Source: JAWOJB01 sp046484325 (lineage in GTDB: Bacteria; Actinomycetota; Acidimicrobiia; Spongiisociales; ZC4RG35). Taken from it: a stretch of 64,000 nucleotides of DNA. Both the position numbers and the translations under genes were made by a program. The DNA lies in the NCBI GenBank assembly GCA_046484325.1, contig JAWOJB010000054.1, positions 7,494-71,493 of the forward strand, in the 5' to 3' direction. Of this stretch, positions 26,456 to 34,608 are shown in pieces (the stretch's first letter is position 1; every line of letters begins with the position of its first letter). Below the pieces are notes generated by a model, which saw nothing but the letters and a program-made list of their open reading frames with translations, was not told where the DNA came from and made no database searches.

Positions 26456-27166
26456 GTGCGGGTCGGCCTGCTCGTGTGCGACCACGTGCGGGAGGAGTTC
26501 CGCTCGCTTGCCGGTGACTACCCCCAGATGTTCGCGGGGCTGTTTGCCGGCCATCCCGACATCGAGTTGCGGCCGTACGACCTTACCGCCGGAGAGTTCC
26601 CGACATCGACCGCCGAGTGCGCGGCGTGGATCGGCACGGGGTCGAGGTGGTCGGTGAACGACGACGTGCCCTGGATCCGGCGCCTCGAGGATCTGGTCGC
26701 CGCCTTCGTCGGCGAGGGTCGTAGGTTCGTCGGCGTCTGCTTCGGTCACCAGATGATCGGGCGGGCACTCGGCGGCGAGGTGGCCAGGTCCGAGCGGGGA
26801 TGGGGCGTGGGCGTGAAGGAGGTCGGGGTGCACCTGACCGAGGACTGGATGACACCGCCCGCCCCGTCCTACCGGGTGCTCAACAGCCACGCCGACCAGA
26901 TCGTGCGGGCCTCCGATGGGATTCGGGTGCTCGGCTCCAACGAGCACTGTCCGATCTCAATGCTCGCCGTCGGCGATCACGTGCTCGGGATCCAGGGGCA
27001 TCCGGAGTTCGTCCCCGGCTACGCCCGCGCCCTCATGGAGGGCCGGCGCGGCCGGCTCATCCCCGAGGAGGTCGTCGACGCCGGTCTCGGCACCCTGGCG
27101 GAGCCCGTGGACCGTGAACTCCTGGCCGGCTGGATCGCCGCTTTCCTCCTGCGCGATCTCCGGTAG
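26456..27166 (+). CDS. Class I glutamine amidotransferase-like hydrolase
   Basis: 236-residue GATase1 domain of the GMP-synthase-like stand-alone type. The nucleophile elbow is FVGVCFGHQMIGRALGG; His and Glu of the triad are in GIQGHPEFVPGYA. No synthetase domain is attached. In the Puu pathway a class I amidotransferase-fold enzyme (PuuD) releases glutamate from gamma-glutamyl-GABA, so the gene completes a ligase, dehydrogenase, hydrolase set; the fold subtype here is closer to GMP-synthase-like proteins than to PuuD, so the role is an inference. Confidence 0.82.
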   Translation: MRVGLLVCDHVREEFRSLAGDYPQMFAGLFAGHPDIELRPYDLTAGEFPTSTAECAAWIGTGSRWSVNDDVPWIRRLEDLVAAFVGEGRRFVGVCFGHQMIGRALGGEVARSERGWGVGVKEVGVHLTEDWMTPPAPSYRVLNSHADQIVRASDGIRVLGSNEHCPISMLAVGDHVLGIQGHPEFVPGYARALMEGRRGRLIPEEVVDAGLGTLAEPVDRELLAGWIAAFLLRDLR

Positions 27167-27180
27167 CGCATGGCCGGTCG

Positions 27181-27186
27181 TACGGT
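27181..27186 (+). promoter_or_regulatory. Leaderless -10 element of the PASTA-like gene
   Basis: TACGGT, 6 nt before the ATG at 27193. Confidence 0.45.
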
Positions 27187-27192
27187 GCCACC

Positions 27193-27633
27193 ATGCGGGT
27201 GCTCGCGACCGTCCTCATCGCCGCCGGACTGCTCGCCTGGTCCGGCCTCCACCCGCTCGACCGCCGGCGCCGGGCCATCCCCGCCCTGATCGCGCTGGGG
27301 GTGATGATCACCCTCGCCTCCCTGCGGCCACCCGCCGAGCCGCAGTTCGACCCGGCCTTGCCCACCGTGGCGGCGGTGCCCGACGTGTTCGGCCGGGCCC
27401 CGGAGGTAGCGGTGTCGGAGATCACCTCTGCAGGGTTCGCGGCGCGGGTGGTGCGTGCCTGCAGCCCGGATGCGCCAGGCAACCGGGTCGAGGAGGTCTA
27501 CCGGATCGAGCGCAGCCCGTGGTGGTCGCTCGCCAATCCCCTCGTCACCGCCGAGGGGACCACGCCGGCGGGCAGCGCCGTCAGGGTCGGCACCGAGGTT
27601 CTGATGAGGGTGCCGGACGCCTCCACCTGCTGA
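27193..27633 (+). CDS. Small membrane protein with PASTA-like domain
   Basis: 146 residues. Two hydrophobic segments (about residues 4-18 and 28-45), then an external domain whose segment VPDVFGRAPEVAVSEITSAG has the PASTA pattern (VPDVVG, aliphatic helix, AG). PASTA domains bind muropeptides or beta-lactams in cell-wall kinases; here no kinase is attached. Three later residues (RACSPD, ASTC) include a Cys pair that could be bridged. The function is not assignable. Confidence 0.6.
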   Translation: MRVLATVLIAAGLLAWSGLHPLDRRRRAIPALIALGVMITLASLRPPAEPQFDPALPTVAAVPDVFGRAPEVAVSEITSAGFAARVVRACSPDAPGNRVEEVYRIERSPWWSLANPLVTAEGTTPAGSAVRVGTEVLMRVPDASTC

Positions 27634-27652
27634 CCGTCGGCCGTCGGCAACC

Positions 27653-27697
27653 GTGGGCCGGGGAACACGATTTCCGTGTTCCCCAACCCTGGGTTGG
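27653..27697 (-). repeat. Stop-proximal double-palindrome element, copy 2
   Basis: Same 45 bp as copy 1 except one base, with the second palindrome perfect here (CCAACCC, T, GGGTTGG). It begins 2 nt after the mscL stop codon on the minus strand. Confidence 0.85.
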
Positions 27698-27699
27698 CT

Positions 27700-28092
27700 T
27701 CAGCGGTTGAGGGCGTCCCGGATCTCGCGGAGGAGGATGGTGTCCTCGGTTGGCTCCTCGGGAGCCTCCTCCTGCTCCTTCTCCCAACGGGCCCGGGAGG
27801 CGTTGTACGCCCTGACGACGAGGAATATGACCAGCGCAACGATGGCGAAGTTGAGGAGCGCCGCCAGGAGCGCGCCGACGCTCCCCTGGGGGACCCCGGT
27901 CGCGGGGTCGACGGGCCCGAAGGTCCACAGGTTCTCCAGCCCCGAGACGTCGAAGACCAGACCGATGAGCGGGCTCACGACCCGCGTGGTCAGGGTCGTC
28001 ACCACCGCCGTGAAGGCGACGCCCATGACGAAGCCCACGGCGATGTCGACGAGGTTCCCCCGGTTGATGAACTCCCGGAACTCCCTGATCAT
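27700..28092 (-). CDS. mscL: Large-conductance mechanosensitive channel
   Basis: 130-residue channel that opens under hypo-osmotic shock. N-terminal amphipathic helix and first span: REFINRGNLVDIAVGFVMGVAF; second span ALLAALLNFAIVALVIFLVV, followed by a charged cytoplasmic helix rich in Glu that ends ILLREIRDALNR. Full length. GAGGAGG precedes the ATG. Divergent from the 28.2-kb gene. Confidence 0.95.
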   Translation of the reverse strand: MIREFREFINRGNLVDIAVGFVMGVAFTAVVTTLTTRVVSPLIGLVFDVSGLENLWTFGPVDPATGVPQGSVGALLAALLNFAIVALVIFLVVRAYNASRARWEKEQEEAPEEPTEDTILLREIRDALNR

Positions 28093-28157
28093 GGCCCCTC
28101 CTCGGTCGAGATCAGCCGGTGACTCGATCGAACCCTACCGCTTCGCCGGACCCGGTC

Positions 28158-28163
28158 TACGCT
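28158..28163 (+). promoter_or_regulatory. Leaderless -10 element of the 28.2-kb gene
   Basis: TACGCT, 6 nt before the ATG at 28170. Confidence 0.5.
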
Positions 28164-28169
28164 GTCGGC

Positions 28170-28556
28170 ATGCGCCCAGAGCGTCCGATTCTCGCCACCA
28201 TCGATCACCGTGAGTCCGCCGGCCGCGCCGAGGTCGAGGTGGTGCTCGGCTATCGCGACGAGGCCGTCAGCGGTACCGCCTCGGGCCCGCCCGACGCCGA
28301 CCACCGTCCCCGCCTCGTGGGCGAGGCAACCCTCCGGGCGGTCGAGTCGATCCTCGGCTCGGACGGCGCCTTCGACCTCAGCGCCGTCGCCGCCCAGGAC
28401 CTCGGCCCGGTGACCGTCGCCCTCGCCCAGCTGCGGGAGGGAGGCGCCGCCGACTATCTGGTGGGATCGGCCGTGGTGCGTGACCACGACCTGCCCACCG
28501 CCACCGCCCGGGCGGTCCTCGATGCGCTCAACCGGAGGCTGGCCACCCGGAGCTGA
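28170..28556 (+). CDS. Conserved-looking hypothetical protein
   Basis: 128 residues, no membrane span or signal. Pattern: an N-terminal strand (PILATIDHR), an acidic region with EVEVVLGYRDEAVSG, a helix LVGEATLRAVESILG, then LGPVTVALAQLREGG, DYLVGSAVVRDHDLPTATARAVLDALNRRL. The alternation suggests a small alpha/beta dimeric fold. It sits directly upstream of clpB but is separated by the clpB promoter. No function inferred. Confidence 0.65.
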   Translation: MRPERPILATIDHRESAGRAEVEVVLGYRDEAVSGTASGPPDADHRPRLVGEATLRAVESILGSDGAFDLSAVAAQDLGPVTVALAQLREGGAADYLVGSAVVRDHDLPTATARAVLDALNRRLATRS

Positions 28557-28573
28557 GCCTCGGTCATCGCCTC

Positions 28574-28604
28574 AGAAATCTGATATGATCTGACTCAGAT
28601 TTCT
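28574..28604 (+). promoter_or_regulatory. clpB promoter with perfect 10-bp inverted repeat
   Basis: Arms AGAAATCTGA (28574-28583) and TCAGATTTCT (28595-28604) flank an 11-nt spacer that begins with TATGAT (28584-28589), a good -10. A protein bound to this palindrome would block the promoter. It does not match CIRCE, and the CTTGAGT/ACTCAAG HAIR motif of HspR is not evident. Confidence 0.6.
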
Positions 28605-28623
28605 ACGGGAGGACGCGCGCACG

Positions 28624-31194
28624 ATGGACCCCCAGAAGCTCACGAGCCGGTCGCAGCAGGCCCTACTCGATGCCCGGGGCCTGGCGGAGCGGCGACATCA
28701 CGGCGAGATCCTCCCCGCCCACCTGCTGCTGGCGCTGCTCGGCCAGGCCGAGGGGCTCGTCTACCCGCTGCTCGACGCGCTCGGGGTCCAGGCGACGGCC
28801 CTCCGGCGCGAGCTCGAGACGAGCCTCGACACCGTCGCCAAGGTCTATGGGGCCGCCGAACCGGCCGTCGGAGCCGCCCTCTCGCGGGTGCTGACCTCCG
28901 CCGAGGGTCTGCGCGTGGAGTTCAAGGATGACTATCTCTCGGTCGAGCACCTGCTGCTCGCCCTCTCCGAGTCGGCCGAACCCACCGGGGAGGCCCTTCG
29001 CCGCGCCGGCTTCACGAAGGCGGCCGCCATGGAGGCACTCGTGCGGCTTCGGGGCAGCGGGCGGGTGACGAGCCCGGACCCCGAGGCCACCTTCAACGCC
29101 CTCGAGCAGTACGGGCGGGATCTCACCGAGATGGCCCGCCTGGGCAAGCTCGACCCGGTGATCGGTCGCGACGACGAGATCAGGCGGGTCATCCAGGTGC
29201 TCTCCCGCCGGACCAAGAACAACCCGGTGCTGATCGGCGATCCCGGCGTCGGCAAGACGGCCATCGTCGAGGGGCTGGCCCGGCGCATCGCCGACGGCGA
29301 CGTGCCGGAGGGCCTCAAGGACCGGCGGATCGTGGCGCTCGACCTGGCGTCGATGGTGGCGGGGGCCAAGTATCGCGGCGAGTTCGAGGAGCGGCTCAAG
29401 GCGGTACTCGCCGAGATCAAGGCCTCCGAGGGCCGGGTCGTCACGTTCATCGACGAGATGCACACGATCGTTGGCGCCGGGGCGGCCGAGGGTGCCATGG
29501 ACGCCTCCAACATGCTCAAGCCGATGCTCGCCCGCGGCGAGCTGCGGATGATCGGGGCGACCACCCTCGACGAGTACCGCAAGCACGTGGAGAAGGACGC
29601 CGCCCTCGAGCGGCGGTTCCAGCCGGTGCTCGTGGAGGCGCCGTCGGTCGAGGACACGATCGGGATCCTGCGCGGGCTCAAGGAGCGCTACGAGGTGCAC
29701 CATGGGGTGAGGATCACCGATCCGGCGATCGTGGCGGCCGCCGTCCTTTCCGATCGGTACGTCACCTCGCGCCACCTGCCCGACAAGGCCATCGACCTCA
29801 TCGACGAGGCCGCCAGCCGGCTCCGGATCGAGATCGACTCGATGCCCGAGGAGATCGACGAGTCGACCCGTCGCCGGATCCAGCTCGAGATCGAGCGGGA
29901 GGCGCTCAAGAAGGAGACCGACGCCCCTTCGCTCGAGCGGCTGGAGCGGCTCGAGCTGGAGCTCGCCGACCTCACCGAGGAGATCGACGCCCTCAGCGCC
30001 CGCTGGAACCTGGAGAAGGAGGCGATCGCCGGGATCCGCGACGTCAAGGCGCGGATCGAGGAGACCCGGGCCCTCGCCGAGCGGGCCGAGCGGGAGGGAG
30101 ACCTCCAGCGCGCCGCCGAGCTCCGGTACGGGGCTCTGCGCGAGCTGGAGGCGAGCCTGACCGTCCGCCAGGACGAGCTGGAGAAGCTCCACGCCGAGGG
30201 CCGGATGCTCTCCGAGGAGGTCACCGACCAGGACGTCGCCGAGGTCGTGGCCCGGTGGACCGGGGTTCCCGTGTCCCGGCTGATGCAGGCGGAGATGGAG
30301 AAGCTCGTCCACCTGGAGGAACGGCTCCACCGGCGGGTGGTCGGCCAGGACCGGGCCGTGGAGGCGGTGGCCAACGCCGTGCGGCGCAGCCGGGCGGGGC
30401 TGTCGGATCCCCACCGGCCGATCGGGTCGTTCCTGTTCCTGGGGCCGACCGGGGTCGGCAAGACCGAGCTCGCCCGAGCGCTCGCCGAGTTCCTCTTCGA
30501 CGACGAGCGGGCGATGGTGCGCCTCGACATGTCGGAGTACATGGAGAAGCACACCGTCAGCCGGCTCATCGGGGCTCCCCCCGGGTACGTGGGATACGAC
30601 GAGGGTGGCCAGCTCACCGAGGCGGTGCGCCGACGCCCGTACTCGGTGATCCTGCTCGACGAGGTGGAGAAGGCCCACCCGGACGTCTTCAACGTGCTGC
30701 TGCAGCTGCTCGACGACGGGCGGCTCACCGACGGGCACGGCCGGACGGTGGACTTCACCAACTCCGTGCTCATCATGACCTCGAACCTCGGCTCGGAGTT
30801 CATCCAGCCCGACCTGCCCGACGAGGTGGTGGAGGATCGGGTGATGGCCGCCGTCCGCGGCGCCTTCCGCCCCGAGTTCCTCAACCGGGTGGACGACATG
30901 ATCGTGTTCCTCCGCCTGACCCCCGGCCAGCTCCGCCAGATCGTCGACATCCAGCTCGACCACCTGCAGCGGCGGTTGGAAGCCCGGCGGATCACCCTCG
31001 AGGTCACCGATGCTGCCCGTGACCTGCTGGCGGTGCGCGGGTACGACCCCGTGTACGGGGCGAGGCCCCTCAAGCGGGTCATCCAGAAGGACCTCGCCGA
31101 CGCCCTGGCGGTCCGCCTGCTCGACGGGACCTACGCCGACGGCGACGCGGTCACCATCGACGCCTCGGGGGACGAACTCGTCTTCTCCGAATAG
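28624..31194 (+). CDS. clpB: ATP-dependent disaggregase ClpB
   Basis: 856-residue hexameric AAA+ chaperone that rescues aggregated proteins with DnaK. Order: N-domain (about 1-145), first AAA+ with Walker A GDPGVGKTA and Walker B VVTFIDEMHTIVGAG, M-domain coiled coil (about 400-520), second AAA+ with GPTGVGKTELA, SEYMEKHTVSRLIGAPPGYVGY and VILLDEVEKAH, C-terminal domain with YDPVYGARPLKRVIQ. The long coiled coil distinguishes it from ClpC. A GGGAGG ribosome site precedes the ATG. Its promoter carries a perfect inverted repeat. Confidence 0.97.
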   Translation: MDPQKLTSRSQQALLDARGLAERRHHGEILPAHLLLALLGQAEGLVYPLLDALGVQATALRRELETSLDTVAKVYGAAEPAVGAALSRVLTSAEGLRVEFKDDYLSVEHLLLALSESAEPTGEALRRAGFTKAAAMEALVRLRGSGRVTSPDPEATFNALEQYGRDLTEMARLGKLDPVIGRDDEIRRVIQVLSRRTKNNPVLIGDPGVGKTAIVEGLARRIADGDVPEGLKDRRIVALDLASMVAGAKYRGEFEERLKAVLAEIKASEGRVVTFIDEMHTIVGAGAAEGAMDASNMLKPMLARGELRMIGATTLDEYRKHVEKDAALERRFQPVLVEAPSVEDTIGILRGLKERYEVHHGVRITDPAIVAAAVLSDRYVTSRHLPDKAIDLIDEAASRLRIEIDSMPEEIDESTRRRIQLEIEREALKKETDAPSLERLERLELELADLTEEIDALSARWNLEKEAIAGIRDVKARIEETRALAERAEREGDLQRAAELRYGALRELEASLTVRQDELEKLHAEGRMLSEEVTDQDVAEVVARWTGVPVSRLMQAEMEKLVHLEERLHRRVVGQDRAVEAVANAVRRSRAGLSDPHRPIGSFLFLGPTGVGKTELARALAEFLFDDERAMVRLDMSEYMEKHTVSRLIGAPPGYVGYDEGGQLTEAVRRRPYSVILLDEVEKAHPDVFNVLLQLLDDGRLTDGHGRTVDFTNSVLIMTSNLGSEFIQPDLPDEVVEDRVMAAVRGAFRPEFLNRVDDMIVFLRLTPGQLRQIVDIQLDHLQRRLEARRITLEVTDAARDLLAVRGYDPVYGARPLKRVIQKDLADALAVRLLDGTYADGDAVTIDASGDELVFSE

Positions 31195-31197
31195 GAG

Positions 31198-31241
31198 CAA
31201 CCCAGGGTTGGGGAACACGAGAATGGTGTTCCCGGGCCCAC
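31198..31241 (+). repeat. Stop-proximal double-palindrome element, copy 3
   Basis: Inverted relative to copies 1 and 2 in the window, but in the same sense relative to its gene: it begins 3 nt after the clpB stop. Arms GGGAACAC and GTGTTCCC, preceded by CAACCCAGGGTTG. Confidence 0.8.
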
Positions 31242-31262
31242 GGTTCGGCCGGGGACCCGACG

Positions 31263-31268
31263 TAACCT
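31263..31268 (+). promoter_or_regulatory. Leaderless -10 element of the propeller lipoprotein gene
   Basis: TAACCT, 6 nt before the ATG at 31275. Confidence 0.5.
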
Positions 31269-31274
31269 GTCGGC

Positions 31275-32498
31275 ATGCGACCCCGGATGGCCTGGTTGGC
31301 GTTCGCCCTGCTGGCGACCGGTTGTGGTTCGTCGGGGGCGGTCGAGGCGGTCGTGACGACCACGACGAGCGCCACGACGACCATCCCCACCACGACGAGC
31401 ACCACGACCTCCACCACGATCACCCTCCCGGCGACGACCACCTCTACATCGACCACGACGACCACGACCCTCGTCCCCGAGGACGGTCGCACCGCAGCCG
31501 AGCGGACACTGACCGAGGTCGCCGTGATCACCGGTGACATCGCTCCGAAGTCGATCGTCGCCTCAGGGGACGGGCTGTACGTCGCCCAGAACATGATGTA
31601 CCGGCACACCGTGACGGTGTACGACCGCAACTTCGAGCTCGTGGGGACGATCTCGGACACCGTCGTTCTGTCCGACTTCGGCCATGAGGGGTTCGAGGGC
31701 GAGTACCGGGGGGCGCCGGTCGAGGCGGCCTTCACCTCCGGTGGTGAGCACGTGTACGTGTCGAACTACGAGATGTACGGACCCGGCCTCCGGGGTGGGG
31801 CGGGGGACCGCTGCTCCCCCGGTCAGTGGCCGGACTCGTTCGTCTACCGGATCGACACCGGGAGGCTGGCGATCGACCAGGTGATCGCGGTCGGCTCGGT
31901 CCCCAAGTTCCTGGCAGTGACTCCCGACGACCGTCTCATCCTCGTGAGCAACTGGTGCTCGTACGACCTGTCGGTGATCGACGTGGAGACGGCAACCGAG
32001 ACCGCCCGGGTCGAGATCGGTCGCTACCCGCGCGGGATCGCCGTCGCCCCCGACTCGTCGACCGCCTACATCGCCGTGATGGGCTCGAACCGGGTGAAGG
32101 TGCTCGATCTCGACAGCCTGGAGATCGTGGGCGAGGTCGTGGTCGGTACCTCCCCCCGTCACCTCGTGCTCTCACCCGATGGCGCCTTGCTGTACGCGAG
32201 TCTCAACGGCGAGGGGCGCCTCGCCAAGGTCGACCTCTCCACCGGCGACGTGATCGGAAGGGTGGCGACCGGCGACGCCCCTCGCAGCATGGCGATCTCC
32301 GACGACGGCACCGCGCTCTACGTCGTCAACTACCGCTCAGGGACGGTCAGCAAGGTCCGAACCGGCGACATGACCGAGATCCAGGAGGTCCGGGCCGGGT
32401 ACCACCCGATCGGCATCACCTACGACCCGGCCAACCGCCAGGTGTGGGTGTCCAACTACGGCGGCACGATCCAGGTGTTTGACGACCGATCGGACTGA
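31275..32498 (+). CDS. Lipoprotein with Thr-rich linker and YVTN-type beta-propeller
   Basis: 407 residues. The signal peptide ends LLATGC (Cys17); residues about 28-65 are almost all Thr/Ser. The rest is a propeller with repeats such as GRYPRGIAVAPDSSTAYIAV, VVVGTSPRHLVLSPDGALLY and TGDAPRSMAISDDGTALYVV, the YVTN/NHL-like pattern. Such surface propellers bind proteins or glycans; no catalytic motif is visible. Two cysteines (DRCSPGQWP, SNWCSYD) may be bridged. It has its own leaderless promoter, so it is not simply part of the clpB transcript. Confidence 0.82.
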   Translation: MRPRMAWLAFALLATGCGSSGAVEAVVTTTTSATTTIPTTTSTTTSTTITLPATTTSTSTTTTTTLVPEDGRTAAERTLTEVAVITGDIAPKSIVASGDGLYVAQNMMYRHTVTVYDRNFELVGTISDTVVLSDFGHEGFEGEYRGAPVEAAFTSGGEHVYVSNYEMYGPGLRGGAGDRCSPGQWPDSFVYRIDTGRLAIDQVIAVGSVPKFLAVTPDDRLILVSNWCSYDLSVIDVETATETARVEIGRYPRGIAVAPDSSTAYIAVMGSNRVKVLDLDSLEIVGEVVVGTSPRHLVLSPDGALLYASLNGEGRLAKVDLSTGDVIGRVATGDAPRSMAISDDGTALYVVNYRSGTVSKVRTGDMTEIQEVRAGYHPIGITYDPANRQVWVSNYGGTIQVFDDRSD

Positions 32499-32519
32499 GC
32501 CCGCAGGGCGCAGCATCCC

Positions 32520-32525
32520 TATCCT
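32520..32525 (+). promoter_or_regulatory. Leaderless -10 element of kynU
   Basis: TATCCT, 6 nt before the ATG at 32532. Confidence 0.5.
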
Positions 32526-32531
32526 CGTCGT

Positions 32532-33761
32532 ATGACGACGCGGGCCGAGTGCGAGGAGCGGGACGCCGCCGACCATCTCGCCCACCTCCGGAACCGGTTC
32601 CTGCTGCCGCCCGGTGTGATCTACCTGGACGGCAACTCGCTCGGTGCCCTTCCCGCCGGGGTCCCCGGCCGCATCCGGAGACTGGTCGAGGAGGAGTGGG
32701 GGACGGGTCTGATCCGGTCCTGGAACGACGCCGGGTGGGTCGACCTCCCGCGCCGGGTCGGCGACCGGATCGCCGGTCTCGTCGGCGCCCGCTCGGGAAC
32801 CGTGGTCGCCTGCGACTCCACGTCGGTCAACCTGTTCAAGGCCGTCGAGGCGGCGCTCGCACTCGCCCCCGAGCGCCCGGTGATCCTCACCGACTCCGGC
32901 AACTTCCCGACGGACCTCTACGTCATGGCGGGGGTGGCGGCCCGGCACGGGATCGAGGTGCGCATCCGTCCAGCCGACGAGGTGGCCGCCGCCATCGATC
33001 GGGACGTGGCGGTGGTCGCCCTCACCCAGGTCGACTACCGGACCGGCCGGCTCCACGACCTCCCGGCGATCACCGCCGCCACCCATGCCGCCGGCGCCAT
33101 CTCGGTCTGGGATCTGGCCCATTCGGCCGGAGTGATGCCGATCGACCTCGAGGCCGCCGCCGTGGACCTGGCGGTGGGGTGTGGCTACAAGTACCTGAAC
33201 GGCGGTCCCGGGGCTCCGGCCTTCCTCTACGTCGCACCTCGCCATCAGGACCGTTTCCGCAACCCGATCCAGGGCTGGTTCGGGCACGCCGCCCCTTTCG
33301 AGTTTCGGCTCGAATTCGAGGCGGCTCCCGGCGTCGATCGGGTTCGGGTGGGCACCCCCCACGTGCTGTCGCTCGCCGCCCTCGACGCCGCGCTCGACGT
33401 CTTCGACGGTGTCGACCTGGTGGCGGTGCGCGCCAAATCCGTGGCTCTCACCGAGTTGTTCCTGGCACTGGTCGACGAGCGGCTCGACGGCACAGGATTC
33501 GGCGTTGCGTCACCCCGCGAGCCCTCTCGACGCGGCAGCCAGGTGTCGCTCGGGCACCCGGCCGGCTACGCGGTCGTCCAGGCCCTGATCGACCGGGGGG
33601 TGATCGGCGACTTCCGGTCGCCCGACCTCTGCCGGTTCGGCTTCTCACCGCTGTACGGCCGGTTTGTCGACGTCTGGGACGCCGTCGATCGCCTGGCGGA
33701 CGTCATGGCGATGGGGTCGTGGAAGGATGGGAGGAACCGGGTACGGGCTGCCGTGACCTGA
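32532..33761 (+). CDS. kynU: Kynureninase
   Basis: PLP enzyme cleaving kynurenine to anthranilate and alanine, 409 residues. Characteristic motifs: IYLDGNSLGALPAGV, STSVNLFKAVEAAL (phosphate binding), WDLAHSAGVMPIDL with the cofactor Asp, CGYKYLNGGPGAPAF with the Schiff-base Lys (about residue 220), and GWFGHAAPFEF. No other kynurenine-pathway gene (tryptophan dioxygenase, formamidase) lies in the window. It has its own leaderless promoter. Confidence 0.93.
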   Translation: MTTRAECEERDAADHLAHLRNRFLLPPGVIYLDGNSLGALPAGVPGRIRRLVEEEWGTGLIRSWNDAGWVDLPRRVGDRIAGLVGARSGTVVACDSTSVNLFKAVEAALALAPERPVILTDSGNFPTDLYVMAGVAARHGIEVRIRPADEVAAAIDRDVAVVALTQVDYRTGRLHDLPAITAATHAAGAISVWDLAHSAGVMPIDLEAAAVDLAVGCGYKYLNGGPGAPAFLYVAPRHQDRFRNPIQGWFGHAAPFEFRLEFEAAPGVDRVRVGTPHVLSLAALDAALDVFDGVDLVAVRAKSVALTELFLALVDERLDGTGFGVASPREPSRRGSQVSLGHPAGYAVVQALIDRGVIGDFRSPDLCRFGFSPLYGRFVDVWDAVDRLADVMAMGSWKDGRNRVRAAVT

Positions 33762-33811
33762 GGCGAATGGCTGCCCTTGGACCCTACCGAGGGATGGCGG
33801 GGAGGGATGGC

Positions 33812-33853
33812 ATGAGCACCGAGTGGACCGTGACACGGCGATCGGGCAGATGA
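33812..33853 (+). CDS. Possible 13-codon leader ORF
   Basis: ATG with a good GGAGGG ribosome site, encoding MSTEWTVTRRSGR, whose TGA overlaps the ATG of the next membrane protein gene (ATGA). Translational coupling through a leader peptide is the simple reading; the peptide itself may have no function. The alternative is a GTG start for the membrane protein at 33823. Confidence 0.35.
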   Translation: MSTEWTVTRRSGR

Positions 33854-34608
33854 CACGAAGCGGCACCGGAGCGGATGCCGCCGGTGGCCGGGGCCAGCTG
33901 TGGCTCGACTGGGTGAAGGCCAACGCCGTCGGGGAGTGGCTCGGGCTCGGCGGTGCGGCCCTCATCGGCTGGCTCGCCCTGCGCTGGCTCGAGAGCGTGT
34001 TCGACGTGGCGATGGCGGTCGTCCTCTCGTCGTTCGTCTTCGGGCTGGTCGAGGGCAGCATCCTGGGCTGGTTCCAGCATCGTGTCCTCGTGCGGCCGCT
34101 GCCCTTCCTGACCCGGGGCGGCTGGATCGCGGCCACGGTCGTCGGCGGGACCATTGCCTGGCTGGTGGCATCGACGATCGTGACCATCGGGGGTGCCGGC
34201 GCCGCCGGAGTGGTTGAGCCTTCTCCAACCATGCAGGTGGCGCTGGCCGCCGCCCTCGGGCTGGCCGCCGGGCCCGTCCTCGGCGTTCCCCAGGCGCTCG
34301 TGTTCCGGACCTGGTTGGGCGGTCGGGCCTGGCATTGGGTGTGGGCAAACGCGTTGGCGTGGGCGGTGGCGATGCCGGTGGTGTTCATCGGAGCGGGCCT
34401 GCCCGGCGAGGGGGCCGGGTTCCTGCCGCTGGCAGCAGCCGTGTCGGTCACACTGCTCGCCGCCGGGGCGATTGCCGGCGCGATCCACGGGGCGGTGATG
34501 GTGTGGTTGCTGGGCGCGCGGCTCGAGCAGAGTGCCTATCCTCACGTGGTTCTCGACGAGCTGTCGAATCTCGACACCCAGTGGCAGGAACTGGGGGAGG
34601 ACGAGTGA
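33850..34608 (+). CDS. Polytopic membrane protein, unknown function
   Basis: 252 residues with about six hydrophobic segments (near residues 28-50, 52-72, 85-110, 125-150, 160-190 and 195-225). The N-terminal WLDWVKANAVGEWLGLGGAALIGWL and the repeat-like VWANALAWAVAMPVVF suggest an internal duplication. I do not recognise a family. Its stop overlaps the GTG of an ABC ATPase gene, so it is probably the first gene of the ABC exporter operon. The ATG is chosen for the ATGA overlap with the leader ORF. Confidence 0.75.
   Translation: MTRSGTGADAAGGRGQLWLDWVKANAVGEWLGLGGAALIGWLALRWLESVFDVAMAVVLSSFVFGLVEGSILGWFQHRVLVRPLPFLTRGGWIAATVVGGTIAWLVASTIVTIGGAGAAGVVEPSPTMQVALAAALGLAAGPVLGVPQALVFRTWLGGRAWHWVWANALAWAVAMPVVFIGAGLPGEGAGFLPLAAAVSVTLLAAGAIAGAIHGAVMVWLLGARLEQSAYPHVVLDELSNLDTQWQELGEDE

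Noticed and set aside
28574..28604. CIRCE or classic HAIR operator at clpB
   Set aside because: The palindrome arms match neither TTAGCACTC/GAGTGCTAA nor CTTGAGT/ACTCAAG.
28663..31218. 851-codon open frame on the minus strand opposite clpB
   Set aside because: Product is Gly/Val/His/Leu-rich without domains and mirrors clpB codon positions; a GC-rich shadow. The same applies to long frames opposite dxs (13028-16099) and dnaK (50449-52560).
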